Shown here in pieces: positions 25,913-34,301 of a DNA stretch of 64,000 bases. The stretch comes from JACWAE01 sp963847595 (GTDB lineage: Bacteria; Chloroflexota; Dehalococcoidia; SZUA-161), in NCBI GenBank assembly GCA_963847595.1, contig CAWKAJ010000002.1, positions 1,178,001 to 1,242,000 on the forward strand, in the 5' to 3' direction. The notes under the pieces were generated by a model, which worked only from the letters and a program-made list of their open reading frames with translations, did no database searches and had not been told where the DNA came from. The translations under genes and the position numbers were made by a program. Numbering within the stretch: position 1 is the first letter of the stretch; the number at the start of each line of letters is the position of its first letter.

Positions 25913-26653
25913 TCATTTTACGAACGGGGATGCGGTCTGGTCGAAGGGATTGGTCCTCATAGCCAAGGAGAACAAATAGGGATAGTTGTCCTTCAGATAT
26001 TTTACGTACTCCAACCACTGCTGCACCAGCAGGGTATATGCCCTGTTTACGTCGACAGCGAGATGCTCATAGTCGGAATCTGACAGCCCCGTCACCTTTT
26101 CTCTTCTCTCCAATTCCTCGCTGAAGTGAAAAGCTGCCCGCAGAAGCTCGGTAAATATTTCATGCTCCAGCAAAGCGGGGTTCTCCAACAGCCGAAGCAA
26201 AAAGTCCCTTTTACTCACAAGAAAACGCTTTAGACCCTCCATATCTATCTTGCGAATCTCAACCTTATAGTCATAATTCCTGAGTCGTTTACTGACAGTC
26301 ACGAATTCCTGGTCAGACCAGTTGTTAGTGACAATAAGATGTTTTCTGATAGCAGCCAGCTCCGGGTCGAAGTCGGAAAAGTAGGTCAACAGCAATGTCC
26401 CCACTTCGCTGAAAAAGCTCCCTATGACCATATTCATCTTTTCGAGCCGGGTCCGCTTCTCTCTCTGACTCAGTAACCCGTTTATAATCAGGGTAACCAG
26501 CAAGACCTCGACAGGAACAAAGGCGATGCTTCCCATCAGGAAGATAAAGATGTCGCGGGCCCCGCCGAAGACCTCATAGTCAATGAGATAGAGAACGACA
26601 GACGCCAGAATCAATACCAAGCCCAAGATAATCTGCCATCTGTAACGTTTCAT
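25913..26653 (-). CDS. Membrane-anchored hypothetical protein
   Basis: A 246-residue protein with two N-terminal transmembrane helices (residues about 7-25 and 33-60: ILGLVLILASVVLYLI and GSIAFVPVEVLLVTLIINGLL), then a charged, helical cytoplasmic domain beginning REKRTRLEKMNMVIGSFF. No catalytic motif is visible and I do not recognise a named family. It begins 29 bases after the DUF169 gene on the same strand, so the two are likely co-transcribed. Confidence 0.65.
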   Translation of the reverse strand: MKRYRWQIILGLVLILASVVLYLIDYEVFGGARDIFIFLMGSIAFVPVEVLLVTLIINGLLSQREKRTRLEKMNMVIGSFFSEVGTLLLTYFSDFDPELAAIRKHLIVTNNWSDQEFVTVSKRLRNYDYKVEIRKIDMEGLKRFLVSKRDFLLRLLENPALLEHEIFTELLRAAFHFSEELERREKVTGLSDSDYEHLAVDVNRAYTLLVQQWLEYVKYLKDNYPYLFSLAMRTNPFDQTASPFVK

Positions 26654-26682
26654 CTAATTAAAGTCCCTCCAGATTGATTGAG

Positions 26683-27447
26683 CTAGCTTCTTTTCCCCTC
26701 TGCTTTTATCCTTTTCTGTATTGCCTTCCAGGTATCGGTGATAAGAAAACTCTCCTCCATGTTCTCAACCATCCTGCTGAACTTGTTCATGGGCACTGAA
26801 AATGTAAGCGCGCCGCTGGGAACAAAAGGACGCGCCGAAGGGTCGAACATCCCGATGACCGCCCGGGGATGAGCGGAATTCCTCTCCAGATAAGGGTATA
26901 GAACGATCGAAGAACAGCCGGAGCCAAAGGGCGCCAAGACACCATTCGGCTCAGCTTCATCGAAATTCGACAGGGTGAAAAGCCCGGAGAGGACATCGGG
27001 TTGGGCGAAGAAGATGACGACATCCGGGTTGTCCGACTTCTGGAGCATGTCCCATCTTTTGAACACTACGAAACGGGCAGGGGCTTGGAACGCAGGGGCG
27101 AGTCTCATTGCTTCTTTGACAAGCTCCGGGGATTTCTTGTAGCGTTCCCCCCGCAGCTTGCCGGGGATGCCGCAGGAGAGGAAATACTCAAAGTCTTTCA
27201 TAATCTCAGTCGCAAAGCCGAGGTATCTTCTGCCTCCGAAGCAGCCTATGGATTCCGCGTCAAAGCAGTAGGAATTACCTTCTCTCACTTTCGCTATCGC
27301 TCCTATGAGGCATCTGGGCACAGAACCGCGTTTGGGCAGTTCGGCATGTCCCTCCTCACCGGTATAATAAAAAGTAACCGGCAGTTCCGCATCGTTAAAA
27401 TACTTCCTCCAGAGCTGGCTGAATTTCTCTACGATTTTCACATCCAT
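26683..27447 (-). CDS. DUF169 domain protein
   Basis: A 254-residue soluble protein matching DUF169: PVTFYYTG near the N-terminus, PRCLIGAIAKVREGNSYCFDAESIGCFGG (conserved Cys residues), a long central block and the YPYLERNSAHPRAVIGMFD region with the SVPMNKF ending. DUF169 proteins are found in anaerobes and archaea and are of unknown function; a role in binding a cofactor through the conserved Cys residues is only a guess. First gene of a two-gene leftward unit. Confidence 0.8.
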   Translation of the reverse strand: MDVKIVEKFSQLWRKYFNDAELPVTFYYTGEEGHAELPKRGSVPRCLIGAIAKVREGNSYCFDAESIGCFGGRRYLGFATEIMKDFEYFLSCGIPGKLRGERYKKSPELVKEAMRLAPAFQAPARFVVFKRWDMLQKSDNPDVVIFFAQPDVLSGLFTLSNFDEAEPNGVLAPFGSGCSSIVLYPYLERNSAHPRAVIGMFDPSARPFVPSGALTFSVPMNKFSRMVENMEESFLITDTWKAIQKRIKAEGKRS

Positions 27448-27547
27448 AGCTTGACCCCCCTTCCAAGATAGTGCAGTTTGTCGAAAAACCTTATATACTA
27501 CTGACTCGATGGTGTCAAGAACCAGATAACGTTTATACTCTATGTTG

Positions 27548-27589
27548 TTGCGAGTACGCCTGTGGCGTACGCCTCTTGTATACTCGCAA
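27548..27589. repeat. Hairpin-forming leader upstream of pfkA
   Basis: TTGCGAGTA (27548-27556) is complementary to TACTCGCAA (27581-27589), and a second perfect stem, GTACGCC/GGCGTAC (27554-27560 and 27564-27570), lies inside. It ends 20 bases upstream of the pfk start codon. It could be a dispersed repeat or a regulatory leader; no known riboswitch is recognisable. Confidence 0.4.
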
Positions 27590-27608
27590 TGACGATGAGG
27601 AGGGAATT

Positions 27609-28700
27609 ATGAAAAACGGCAGAAGGATCGCCATTCTTACCGGAGGGGGCGATTGCCCGGGCATAAATGCCGTAATACGTGCAGTCACCAAGAAAGCGAT
27701 TCTACAATACGGCATGGAAGTTATCGGCATCGAAGACGGCTACCACGGGGTGATATATAACCGCTGCAGAAAGCTTGAATATAATGATGTCTCAGGGATA
27801 CTTACACTGGGCGGCACGATACTGGGCACTTCAAAAACAGCTAACCCATACAGATATGCTATTAAAAAAGGCAATAAAATAGAATTCAAAGACATGTCGA
27901 AAACCGCTGTTGCGAATATAAAGAGGCTAGATATCGAATGTCTGGTATGTATCGGGGGAGATGGGACATTAGGCATAGCACATGACCTGTTCAGGGATGG
28001 AGTCCCAGTTATCGGATTGCCCAAGACAATAGATAACGACCTGAGAGGCACCGATATCACTTTCGGCTTCGATTCCGCAGTTTTTATCGCTACAGAGGGC
28101 ATCGACAGGATACATACCACTGCGCAATCCCATCACAGGGTCATGATAGTCGAGGTCATGGGGCATCATGCCGGCTGGATTGCGCTGCACTCGGGGATAG
28201 CAGGAGGAGGAGACATCATCCTTATCCCTGAAATCCCTTACAAGGCGGACATCATAGCCAAAAAGGTCAAGGAAAGAAGTAGAAAAGGGAAGAGATTCAG
28301 CATCGTGGTAGTGGCCGAAGGGGCGAAACCGAAAGGCGGGGATATAGTGATACAAAGGATAGTCAAGGAGAGCTCGGACCCGATACGGCTGGGGGGCATA
28401 GGTTTCGTCCTGGGGGAGCAGATTGAAAAAAAGACAGGAGTTGAAACCCGCACCGTAGTGATGGGACATCTGCAAAGGGGAGGCACCCCGACCCCGTTCG
28501 ATAGGGTGCTGGCGACAAGGCTGGGTACGAAGGCAGTTGACATGATAGAGAACAGAGAATTCGGGTATATGGTAGGAGTTAGAGGCGAATCACTGGTTAA
28601 AGTCCCTCTGGAGGAGGTAGCCAAGGGGCCCAGGACGATCCCCCTAGACGACCCCTTGATAGACGCAGCCCGGAGCGTGGACACGTGTTTTGGTGACTAG
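27609..28700 (+). CDS. pfkA: 6-phosphofructokinase (group III type)
   Basis: A 363-residue phosphofructokinase: fructose-6-phosphate is phosphorylated to the 1,6-bisphosphate in glycolysis. ILTGGGDCPGINAVIRA binds the nucleotide, GGDGTLGIAHD is the magnesium and phosphoryl-donor motif, and PKTIDNDLRGTD carries the catalytic TIDND. Gly in GGDG with Lys in PKTIDND is the group III pattern that normally goes with ATP use, whereas PPi-type enzymes have GGDD. I start at ATG 27609 (GAGGAGGG just upstream); a frame extending to 27471 has no homology. Followed by two leftward hypothetical genes. Confidence 0.9.
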   Translation: MKNGRRIAILTGGGDCPGINAVIRAVTKKAILQYGMEVIGIEDGYHGVIYNRCRKLEYNDVSGILTLGGTILGTSKTANPYRYAIKKGNKIEFKDMSKTAVANIKRLDIECLVCIGGDGTLGIAHDLFRDGVPVIGLPKTIDNDLRGTDITFGFDSAVFIATEGIDRIHTTAQSHHRVMIVEVMGHHAGWIALHSGIAGGGDIILIPEIPYKADIIAKKVKERSRKGKRFSIVVVAEGAKPKGGDIVIQRIVKESSDPIRLGGIGFVLGEQIEKKTGVETRTVVMGHLQRGGTPTPFDRVLATRLGTKAVDMIENREFGYMVGVRGESLVKVPLEEVAKGPRTIPLDDPLIDAARSVDTCFGD

Positions 28701-28762
28701 CTATTTGGGAAAAACTGTGAATGTCTGTAATTATGGTATGATTTCGCTCCGCGAACCCCACA

Positions 28763-29296
28763 TTACTCCTTCTGATCAAAGAGCAAACTGGCCTGAATCA
28801 TTTCCTTAAGATGACCAAGATACATACTGCCTTTCAAGGGCTTACTCTCCGAAATGTGGAGCCTCTTAGTAGCAAACTCGTAGACTGCTGGGATATTATA
28901 ACTGAACCAATGTCGCGGTGGGTCTTTCCACCGAAGCTCCTCCGCCATGGCATCATCAATCCGCAACACAAGTGCCACGGGGAAACACGCAACCGTATCT
29001 TGAGGGACGTATGGTATGGGAATGAATGGAATAGGCACGCGCCTGAAGCGCTTGGCGTATTCAAAACACTTCGCAGAATAATTCCAGAGCGATTTCACAC
29101 TCAACTCTTTAAACTCTGAAAACACAAAGGAAAAGCCGATAAAACCAAAATATTCCAGTTGGTATCTCCTTTTGTGAGCGACACACATAAAATTTTCATC
29201 TTTGTATTTTGTGTCATAGTCTATAGTAAATCCATCCGCTTTCAGTCGTTCCGTTACACCTGACAGATAAGCTACACTAAGTTCGTGCAAATCCAC
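28763..29296 (-). CDS. Conserved hypothetical protein
   Basis: A 177-residue soluble protein with no signal peptide or membrane helix. It begins with helices (MDLHELSVAYLSGVTERLKADG), then mixed alpha/beta with CVAHKRRYQLEYFGFIGFSFVFSEF, a proline-rich turn (RVPIPFIPIPYVPQD) and a C-terminal LGHLKEMIQASLLFD helix. I do not recognise a family. It lies downstream of a small membrane-protein gene on the same strand, 30 bases apart. Confidence 0.6.
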   Translation of the reverse strand: MDLHELSVAYLSGVTERLKADGFTIDYDTKYKDENFMCVAHKRRYQLEYFGFIGFSFVFSEFKELSVKSLWNYSAKCFEYAKRFRRVPIPFIPIPYVPQDTVACFPVALVLRIDDAMAEELRWKDPPRHWFSYNIPAVYEFATKRLHISESKPLKGSMYLGHLKEMIQASLLFDQKE

Positions 29297-29326
29297 AAGC
29301 CTTTCCTTTCAAGCAATAGTCTGGAT

Positions 29327-29533
29327 CTAACCGATTGTCGCTATCGCTCCCTGGACAATCGAATATATCAATGCTAATACATCCACAAAGAATAAGACCT
29401 TCAACAATCCTGGTACTGGCTTGCCCAATCTATGAAATGCTACAGTAATCCATACGATGCTTATCACGCTGGCTAGTGTAAATAAACCTATTGAAAGCCA
29501 TATTCTAGGCATCCTTATCCCTTGCAATTCCAT
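29327..29533 (-). CDS. Small two-helix membrane protein
   Basis: A 68-residue protein with two hydrophobic segments, WLSIGLFTLASVISIVWIT and LLKVLFFVDVLALIYSIVQ, separated by a short basic loop (HRLGKP). Unknown function. It precedes the 177-residue hypothetical gene by 30 bases, suggesting co-expression. Confidence 0.55.
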   Translation of the reverse strand: MELQGIRMPRIWLSIGLFTLASVISIVWITVAFHRLGKPVPGLLKVLFFVDVLALIYSIVQGAIATIG

Positions 29534-29756
29534 CTGCGATTAGTAATCGTAGGGTGGGTTACACCCGCCATCATTGAATTTCTGAAATAGTGCACCCATG
29601 ATAATCCCATAAGAGATGTTTAGCAAGCGTTCGACCCCAATGGTTATGGAAGCCGCACACCTTGAGACAAAAGTCACATACAATCGAAATAGGTGAGAGT
29701 AAACTGTGCATCGATGAAGGATTGAAGCTGGGCGAGGCCAGAAGAGGGGGAAATCA

Positions 29757-30008
29757 ATGGTTACTGAAAACAGGAAGAATGGAAGAAGCGGTGGAGCCGA
29801 TATGTGGAGATTCAAAGGTTGTCCCAAATGCGGAGGTGACCTATTTGTGGACTATGATATTAATGGCTGGTACGAGGAGTGTCTCCAGTGCGGCTACCTC
29901 CATGACTTAAAGACTATACTCGAGGTTAGGGAAGAGAAACCTGCGAAGACTGAGAAGAAAGAGCTTGCCCTAGCCGGTCATCACAGGAGGGCTGTGCACA
30001 ACAACTGA
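29757..30008 (+). CDS. Small zinc-ribbon protein
   Basis: An 83-residue protein with two knuckles, CPKCGG (about residues 22-27) and CLQCGY (about residue 43), forming a zinc ribbon around GDLFVDYDINGWYEE. The C-terminal half is Lys/Glu-rich and likely disordered. ATG 29757 has a GAGGGGG sequence upstream; M16 is an alternative start. It resembles small zinc-ribbon proteins of unknown function in this lineage. A terminator hairpin follows. Confidence 0.65.
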   Translation: MVTENRKNGRSGGADMWRFKGCPKCGGDLFVDYDINGWYEECLQCGYLHDLKTILEVREEKPAKTEKKELALAGHHRRAVHNN

Positions 30009-30057
30009 GTTGCTTAAGCCGTTCTCGGCTTAAGCGGGTGGAGGTTGGGTGGTTGAG

Positions 30058-30092
30058 GAGGCCAGCCGTGGCAAAGTTGCCACGCTGGCCTC
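30058..30092. terminator. Bidirectional terminator hairpin
   Basis: Stem of about 16 bp (GAGGCCAGC.GTGGCAA with TTGCCACGCTGGCCTC, one bulged C) between the convergent zinc-ribbon and DUF166 genes. Confidence 0.7.
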
Positions 30093-30095
30093 AAT

Positions 30096-30872
30096 TTATT
30101 GCTCCTCGACGTGGCCGCCGGGGGTGAGATACTGGGGAGGGGTCTTGAAGGGCTTTACCTGCTCGGCCACCTCTTCGTTCATGATATAGCCGCTGGCATG
30201 CATCAGGGTATCGTAGAGCCTGTCATCAAGCCACTCTTGGTTCATGGAGGAGAGACAGGGGTAGTGGTGCAGGATGAGCCCGGCCTTGACATCAGCCTCG
30301 TCTGCATGGAGGCCTACCATTCCCTTAGCCGCATGGGCTGCTCCGCCACAGGCCGAGTTCCTCTGTACCTCGACACTCTCTATCAGTCTGGTTTGCGGGT
30401 TGACCACGATTCTCAGCTTGGGCCTGCCGAAGTGCCTGGCGAAGGTGGCAATGAGTTCATCCTGATAAGGCTGGGCGCTGCGGCGAAAGCCGTAGCTATT
30501 CTCGGTAAGGCTGCAAAAGGGCTTGGGGAAAACCGCGACAACGCCCATTCCCGCCAACTCGGTCTTAATTTGATTGGCCAAGCCAGGAGGCAGCCAGGCG
30601 CTGTTGTCTACAGGGGCAATCACCGAGCGCGCCCCAGAGCGTTTGACGAATTCAGAGATAAGCTGGGCTGCGCCAGGAGATTCGCCAGCGGCCAGCACTA
30701 TGTCGGCCTGGGGCACGTTTGGGGGCATGAATTCCTCTGGCTCGTCGATGAGGGCAGGCAGTCTCTTGGGAAGGGCGAGCTCTTTGACTGTCCAGTCGGA
30801 CGGCGCAGTATCGCGCAGGTTGCGCGCTATCCTTTCGCCGTATGGCCCCTGAGTAAGAACGAGTATCCGCAT
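30096..30872 (-). CDS. DUF166 domain protein
   Basis: A 258-residue soluble protein of the DUF166 family. Recognisable blocks are LVLTQGPYGERIARNL at the N-terminus (a Rossmann-like first strand and loop), APVDNSAWLPPGLANQI and PFCSLTENSY, a conserved RNSACGGAAHAA region with the family Cys, and HHYPCLSSMNQEW. In archaea and anaerobic bacteria DUF166 is linked by annotation to thymidylate-synthase-like proteins, but no catalytic function is established. It reads away from the Rubredoxin-like/cNMP gene on the same strand, 87 bases downstream of it. Confidence 0.8.
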   Translation of the reverse strand: MRILVLTQGPYGERIARNLRDTAPSDWTVKELALPKRLPALIDEPEEFMPPNVPQADIVLAAGESPGAAQLISEFVKRSGARSVIAPVDNSAWLPPGLANQIKTELAGMGVVAVFPKPFCSLTENSYGFRRSAQPYQDELIATFARHFGRPKLRIVVNPQTRLIESVEVQRNSACGGAAHAAKGMVGLHADEADVKAGLILHHYPCLSSMNQEWLDDRLYDTLMHASGYIMNEEVAEQVKPFKTPPQYLTPGGHVEEQ

Positions 30873-30959
30873 CTACATGGATATTATAGACTTTTCGGCA
30901 TAGAAGGAAAGGAGTGCAGAGAGTAAGCCTTCCCTGCACTCCTCATTAGTGAACAATCC

Positions 30960-31631
30960 TTAGCGGAGGCGCTGGACTAGCCCAACCATCTCCTGTTCCA
31001 GGTTGCGCAGCCTTGAGGAGATAATGCTGGATATATTCTGCATTATGGTTAGCCCCAGCGACGGGTCTGCACGCATCAGCGACAGTAAGGGCTCTCGCTC
31101 AATGGCGAGGACTTTAGTCTTCGACGAGGCCGTTACGGTGGCGACAAGCTTATGAGGGGGCACTAATACTGACCAGCCGAATGCCTGGCCCTCCGACACC
31201 ACAGTGATGGGTATGCGCATCCCTCTGCCCAGCTCTGACTGCACTGCTACCTGCCCCTCTTCTACAAGGTAGAGCTTTCGTGCTTCTTCGCCTTCGGTGC
31301 AGATGACAGCGTTCTGCTCATAGGTCTCGACATGCCCCAGGTTTCTCACCTTCTCTCTCTGCTTGTCGTTCAACCCATTCATGATTTCAGAGATTGGGAT
31401 GGACCCTGGCGTATGGGAAATCTTAGGCCTGGCTTGTTGCGCTTTCGCACCTGCAAGGGTCCCCAGGGTAGCACCGACGAGCAGGGGGTCGACGTTGCTC
31501 TCACCGCCGCAATCAGGCCTGTAGCAGGTGACGTCATTGAAAGCACAAACCAGATTGCATCCCGGGCACTTATCCAGCGGTGCAGGTCCTTGATAATAGT
31601 AGCCGCAGGTTGTACACATCCAGTGAGTCAT
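30960..31631 (-). CDS. Rubredoxin-like zinc/iron ribbon fused to a cyclic-nucleotide-binding domain
   Basis: A 223-residue protein. Residues 1-45 have a rubredoxin-type half-ribbon, CTTCGYYYQGPAP and CPGCNLVC, with further Cys (CYRPDCGG). A flexible linker leads to a Crp-like cyclic-nucleotide-binding beta roll from about residue 100 (LYLVEEGQVAVQSELGRGMRIPI, then SVLVPPHKLVATVTASSKTKVLAIERE, which holds the phosphate-binding cassette region). There is no C-terminal DNA-binding domain, so it is not a Crp regulator; a redox- or metal-gated sensor that acts through protein contacts is more likely. AGGAGG precedes its ATG. Confidence 0.8.
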   Translation of the reverse strand: MTHWMCTTCGYYYQGPAPLDKCPGCNLVCAFNDVTCYRPDCGGESNVDPLLVGATLGTLAGAKAQQARPKISHTPGSIPISEIMNGLNDKQREKVRNLGHVETYEQNAVICTEGEEARKLYLVEEGQVAVQSELGRGMRIPITVVSEGQAFGWSVLVPPHKLVATVTASSKTKVLAIEREPLLSLMRADPSLGLTIMQNISSIISSRLRNLEQEMVGLVQRLR

Positions 31632-31757
31632 GTGAGACCTCCTTCTAAAATATAGTCAATAGTTATTGGTTCTTAACCTCATGCTTGCTCGCCTGGAGCC
31701 ACCGGAGCTAACAGCTTTTCTCTAACCAGTTAATATAAACTCAAATGGTCTACCTAT

Positions 31758-31786
31758 AATTTACTTTAGTTGCAGTTTTTATGCAA
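31758..31786 (-). promoter_or_regulatory. Possible promoter of the rubredoxin-cNMP gene
   Basis: On the minus strand TTGCAT (31786-31781), a 17-bp spacer and TAAATT (31763-31758), about 130 bases upstream of the start codon at 31631. No other strong promoter is visible in this gap. Confidence 0.45.
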
Positions 31787-31865
31787 GCGGTAAATCCCTT
31801 CTGCACTCCCCCTTAGCACATATCCTCTACAAGAGTAAACTGGAAAATACTTTGTCAACTCATGG

Positions 31866-31891
31866 AGGGGCACGGCGTGCCGTGCCCCTAC
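31866..31891. repeat. Dispersed palindrome (GGGGCAC family)
   Basis: Arms GGGGCACGGC and GCCGTGCCCC (31867-31876 and 31879-31888) around GT, then TAC. Intergenic, upstream of mutS2. Other family members: 41185, 43698, 51408, 56468, 58542. Confidence 0.65.
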
Positions 31892-31942
31892 GCCCCCAAT
31901 ATGATATACTTTCGATAAATCATAGCTGTGAAGGTGATTGTT

Positions 31943-34297
31943 TTGGACGACAAAAGCCTGGAGATGCTGGAGTTCCCCAAGATCAAGGAGATTCTTGCCG
32001 GCTATACGTCTTTCTCCGCAAGCCGACAACTGGCTCTGAGCCTGCGGCCATCAACGAATTCAGCCACGATTTCTCAATTATTGAAGCAGTCTGCCGAAGC
32101 GCAGCATCTGCTCACCCTGGAGCCTGATTTCTCCGTCAGGGGAGCACTCGATGTTCGGGAGGCTGTGCAAATGGCGGCCCGGAGCAAGGTGCTCGAACCT
32201 AAGACACTTGTCGATATTCAAATGACGCTGGCGGCAGCGCGCTATGTGCGCAATAGCCTCAATAAGCACGCTAAAGAACTGCCCTCGCTGTGGGATATCG
32301 CAGACCATATCGCGGAACTACCCTCTCTGGAGAATGAAATCGGAAGGTGCATCACTCCTACAGGGGAGATAATGGACTCCGCCTCGGCGAAGCTGGGAGA
32401 GCTGAGGCACCGGTTGAAGGAGACACGGCAGCAATTGCTCGACCGCCTGGAGGCGATAATGAGGTCTCCCAGAGGCAGGAGGTTTATCCAGGCATCCTTC
32501 GTTGCGGAAAGGGAAGGACGATACGTCATACCGGTAAAATCGGAATCCAGAAAGGAGATCAGAGGCATCGTCCATGACATCTCCAATACCGGCGCTACCG
32601 TATTCGTCGAGCCCTGGACAACAGTGGAGATGGGGAACGAGCTGAGGGAGCTTACTATTGAAGAGACACGCGAGGTGGAGAGGATTCTCCTGGAACTCAG
32701 CACTGAGATAGGAGCACACGAGGCAGACATAGCGCAGAACGTGGAGCTTCTCGCCGAGTTGGACCTGGCACTGGCTAAGGCGAGGTACGCAGGGAAATTT
32801 AAGGCCGCCGAGCCCCATATCGCCCCGGATGGAGTACTCAGGCTGGACAACGCCCGGCACCCGTTGCTCAAAGGCAAGGCAGTGCCACTGTCGATGGAGA
32901 TAGGGCAGGACTACTCAATACTGGTTATCACGGGGCCGAATACCGGAGGCAAGACCGTAGCCCTTAAAACAATCGGACTGCTAACTCTGATGGCTCAAGC
33001 GGGGATGCCCATACCCGCCTCAGAGGAGAGCAGCATACCCATCGTCGATGGCGTCTTCGCCGATATCGGGGACGAACAGAGCATCGAGCAGACCCTTTCC
33101 ACGTTCAGCTCGCATATGGGAAATATCGTGCGCATCATCGGGACATCCACGGAGAAGAGCCTGGTGCTCCTCGATGAGTTGGGCACCAGCACCGACCCCA
33201 ATGAAGGGGCGGCCCTGGCACGAGCTATCCTGCTGCACTTCTTGTCGAAGAAAACAATGGCTGTGGCGACCACGCACTACAGTGACCTCAAGATTTTCGC
33301 ACACACAACCCCAGGACTGAAAAACGCCTCGCTGGACTTCGACCCGGTCACGCTGGCGCCAACATACCATCTCACCATGGGAATACCCGGGGGCAGCAAT
33401 GCCCTGGCTATAGCCTCGCAATTAGGCTTGCCTCCTGAGATAGTCTCTAAAGCCAGGGATATGCTGGCAAAGGGCACGCAGGAGATAGAGACGCTGCTCA
33501 AGGACATGATGGGCGAGAAGCAGAGGATGGAATCTCTGCGCAGCGCCTTGGAAAGGGAGACGAACGAAGCGGAAAAGCTGAGAAGCCGCCTGGAACGCGA
33601 GCGCAAGGAGCTAAAAGAGCGCGAGCAGGGCCTGCTTAGAGAGGCGAAGGACAGGCTTGCCGAGCAAGCGGATGATTTACAGAGACAGATTCGCGACACA
33701 GCATCGGAGCTGAAGAAAGCGAAGTCACAGGAAAGCATCGAACAGGCCAAGAAGGCGCTGTCATCGGTGCGCGAGCAACTTAAAAGCGAGAAGTGGAAAG
33801 TGGAACCAGTGCGTAGTGATGAGATAGAGGAGGCAGTGGAGGCAGGCAAGATAGCCGTGGGCAATAGGGTGTGGCTGAGAGATATGGAGACCTGGGGGGA
33901 TGTCCTTTCGCTGCCTGATGGCGAGGGCCAGTTCGAGGTGCAGGTGGGGCAGACCAGGCTCAGGTTAAATATGGATAATGTGGACAAGGTGATGCCGCCT
34001 TCGGGGAAGGTGCTGCCGCTGGCGCAGGCAGTCAAAAAAGACCTGAGCCCAAAGCCAAGGTCGTACGAGCTTGACCTCAGAGGTAAGCGCGCCGAGGAGG
34101 TAGGTCCCGAGCTGGACGGCTATCTCAACGATGTCTCAGTGGCCAATTTCAACCAGGTGCGCATCATACATGGCTTCGGCACCGGCGTGGTGCGCCAGAT
34201 TGTACGAGACATCCTGGCTTCCCACCCGCTGGTCAAGTCGTTCCGCCCCGGGGGCAAGGGGGAGGGCGGGGATGGGGTGACGGTGGTGGAGTTATAG
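31943..34297 (+). CDS. mutS2: MutS2 (ribosome-collision/DNA-structure ATPase with Smr domain)
   Basis: About 784 residues. N-terminal MutS core-like domain, then the ATPase: Walker A GPNTGGKTVALKTIGL, Walker B region LVLLDELGTSTDPNEG, and the His switch TTHYSDLKIFA. A long coiled coil (about residues 510-620) leads to the C-terminal Smr nuclease domain with LDLRGKRAEEV and HGFGTGVV. In Bacillus subtilis MutS2 acts on collided ribosomes as well as in recombination. TTG at 31943 gives MDDKSLEMLEFPKI, which matches the usual MutS2 N-terminus and has AAGGTGA upstream; GTG 31928 is an alternative. It is followed at four bases by the VLRF1-like gene. Confidence 0.93.
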   Translation: MDDKSLEMLEFPKIKEILAGYTSFSASRQLALSLRPSTNSATISQLLKQSAEAQHLLTLEPDFSVRGALDVREAVQMAARSKVLEPKTLVDIQMTLAAARYVRNSLNKHAKELPSLWDIADHIAELPSLENEIGRCITPTGEIMDSASAKLGELRHRLKETRQQLLDRLEAIMRSPRGRRFIQASFVAEREGRYVIPVKSESRKEIRGIVHDISNTGATVFVEPWTTVEMGNELRELTIEETREVERILLELSTEIGAHEADIAQNVELLAELDLALAKARYAGKFKAAEPHIAPDGVLRLDNARHPLLKGKAVPLSMEIGQDYSILVITGPNTGGKTVALKTIGLLTLMAQAGMPIPASEESSIPIVDGVFADIGDEQSIEQTLSTFSSHMGNIVRIIGTSTEKSLVLLDELGTSTDPNEGAALARAILLHFLSKKTMAVATTHYSDLKIFAHTTPGLKNASLDFDPVTLAPTYHLTMGIPGGSNALAIASQLGLPPEIVSKARDMLAKGTQEIETLLKDMMGEKQRMESLRSALERETNEAEKLRSRLERERKELKEREQGLLREAKDRLAEQADDLQRQIRDTASELKKAKSQESIEQAKKALSSVREQLKSEKWKVEPVRSDEIEEAVEAGKIAVGNRVWLRDMETWGDVLSLPDGEGQFEVQVGQTRLRLNMDNVDKVMPPSGKVLPLAQAVKKDLSPKPRSYELDLRGKRAEEVGPELDGYLNDVSVANFNQVRIIHGFGTGVVRQIVRDILASHPLVKSFRPGGKGEGGDGVTVVEL

Positions 34298-34301
34298 GCA
34301 C

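Noticed and set aside
27471..27608. Extended N-terminus of phosphofructokinase
   Set aside because: Reads through a hairpin leader and has no family similarity; ATG 27609 has GAGGAGGG upstream.
32242..34035. Long Ser-rich frames antisense to mutS2
   Set aside because: They are shadows of the mutS2 coding strand; the Ser-rich composition arises from complementary codons.
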